Of a stretch of 13,883 nucleotides of DNA, positions 13,371 through 13,883 are shown piece by piece (the first letter of the stretch is position 1; each line of letters begins with the position of its first letter). This stretch comes from an uncultured bacterium (GTDB lineage Bacteria; Bacillota_A; Clostridia; Oscillospirales; Oscillospiraceae). The stretch is taken from assembly GCA_905214605.1 (NCBI GenBank), contig CAJMMY010000012.1, forward strand, positions 1-13,883, given 5' to 3'. The notes beneath the pieces are model-generated. The model saw only the letters and a list, made by a program, of their open reading frames with translations, did no database searches and was not told the DNA's origin. The position numbers and the translations under genes are program-made.

Positions 13371-13883
13371 TTAACCCAAAGTCGCTGCAGTGTCGATTGC
13401 AGTGTTCACAGCATTTGCAATTGCGCGGGAGGTGATGGTAGCACCGGTCAGAGCCTGAATGCTGCCGCCGTCCTTATCCACAGCAACGCTGCCGGTTGCA
13501 CCGATGAACTGATCCCGGAAGGAGTTCTCGGTTGCCTTTGCACCCAGACCGGGAGTCTCGCCGTGGCTGATGATGGATACGCCGGTCACAGCGCCGTCTT
13601 TATCCACGCCGACCACCAGATCAATCATGCCCTGTGCGCCGGAAATGTTCATTTCCACCACAGTGCCGGCCTCAGCGGTCCACACGTGGGTCACAGTGCT
13701 GTCAGCGGTGAAGTCGCTCAGCTCAGTGTAGCTGTCATTTGCCTCGATGGGCAGAACCTCTGCCAAAGCGGCATCGGTCTTAGCCTTCGTAATCTGAGCA
13801 ATGCGGTCGCAGGTAATTGCGTTTACGCCGCCCAGAATTGCAGAAGTGATTGCACAGACCAAAGTCAGCACGATCACCAGTTT
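13371..13883 (-). CDS. rnfG: Rnf complex FMN-binding subunit RnfG, 5' end outside the window
   Basis: The frame is open to the right edge of the window, so at least 170 C-terminal residues are present and the true start lies beyond 13883; the GTG at 13877 is internal. The visible N-terminal part is a hydrophobic helix (LVIVLTLVCAITSAILGG). The rest is an extracytoplasmic domain. The covalent flavin site is LTGATITS (S/TGAT motif), where FMN is linked to Thr by ApbE. HGETPGLG upstream is also typical of the FMN-binding fold. RnfG relays electrons towards RnfD and the membrane core. rnfD and rnfC are expected upstream on this strand. Confidence 0.93.
   Translation of the reverse strand, partial: KLVIVLTLVCAITSAILGGVNAITCDRIAQITKAKTDAALAEVLPIEANDSYTELSDFTADSTVTHVWTAEAGTVVEMNISGAQGMIDLVVGVDKDGAVTGVSIISHGETPGLGAKATENSFRDQFIGATGSVAVDKDGGSIQALTGATITSRAIANAVNTAIDTAATLG

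Overview
The window reads as a chromosomal segment from an anaerobic, probably gut-associated member of the Clostridia (Oscillospirales-like). The reasons are a clostridial-type Rnf complex, a glycyl-radical enzyme with its activase, strong AGGAGG ribosome binding sites, TTG/GTG alternative starts and a moderately high-GC codon style. No rRNA or other taxonomic marker is present, so the placement is an inference. No tRNA, CRISPR array, insertion sequence or phage gene was seen.

Left part (1-2645): a minus-strand pair, yjjI (glycyl-radical enzyme of unknown substrate) followed three bases later by yjjW (its radical-SAM activase). The yjjI leader carries a terminator-like hairpin. Next (2661-6034) is a nucleoside block. 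A BMP-family lipoprotein (nucleoside-binding type) and a deoD purine nucleoside phosphorylase lie on the minus strand. Divergent to them is a plus-strand udk-tdk operon (uridine and thymidine kinases). The deoD and udk promoters lie back to back with their -35 boxes one base apart. Together these genes would capture nucleosides, split purine nucleosides and phosphorylate pyrimidine nucleosides.

Middle part (6100-11185), the most interesting region: an HTH regulator of about 473 residues, with a large unrecognised C-terminal part, is divergent to a three-gene plus-strand module. The module encodes a SnoaL-like protein resembling the bile-acid 7-alpha-dehydratase BaiE, a short-chain dehydrogenase resembling BaiA, and a BaiCD/BaiH-like (also daidzein-reductase-like) FMN/4Fe-4S/FAD ene-reductase. 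This is the protein set of a reductive dehydration pathway for a steroid, bile acid, flavonoid or similar cyclic enone. The ene-reductase reading frame is intact over 645 codons except for a single in-frame TAG at codon 258. The divergent control region holds a perfect 15-bp inverted repeat and an 11-bp direct repeat.

Right part (11206-13883): the minus-strand rnfG (5' end outside the window)-rnfE-rnfA-rnfB genes of the ion-pumping ferredoxin:NAD+ oxidoreductase, ending in a strong terminator. rnfC and rnfD are expected just beyond the right edge. Rnf could balance the ferredoxin and NADH pools used by the flavin reductase and the radical enzymes, but no direct link is shown by the sequence.
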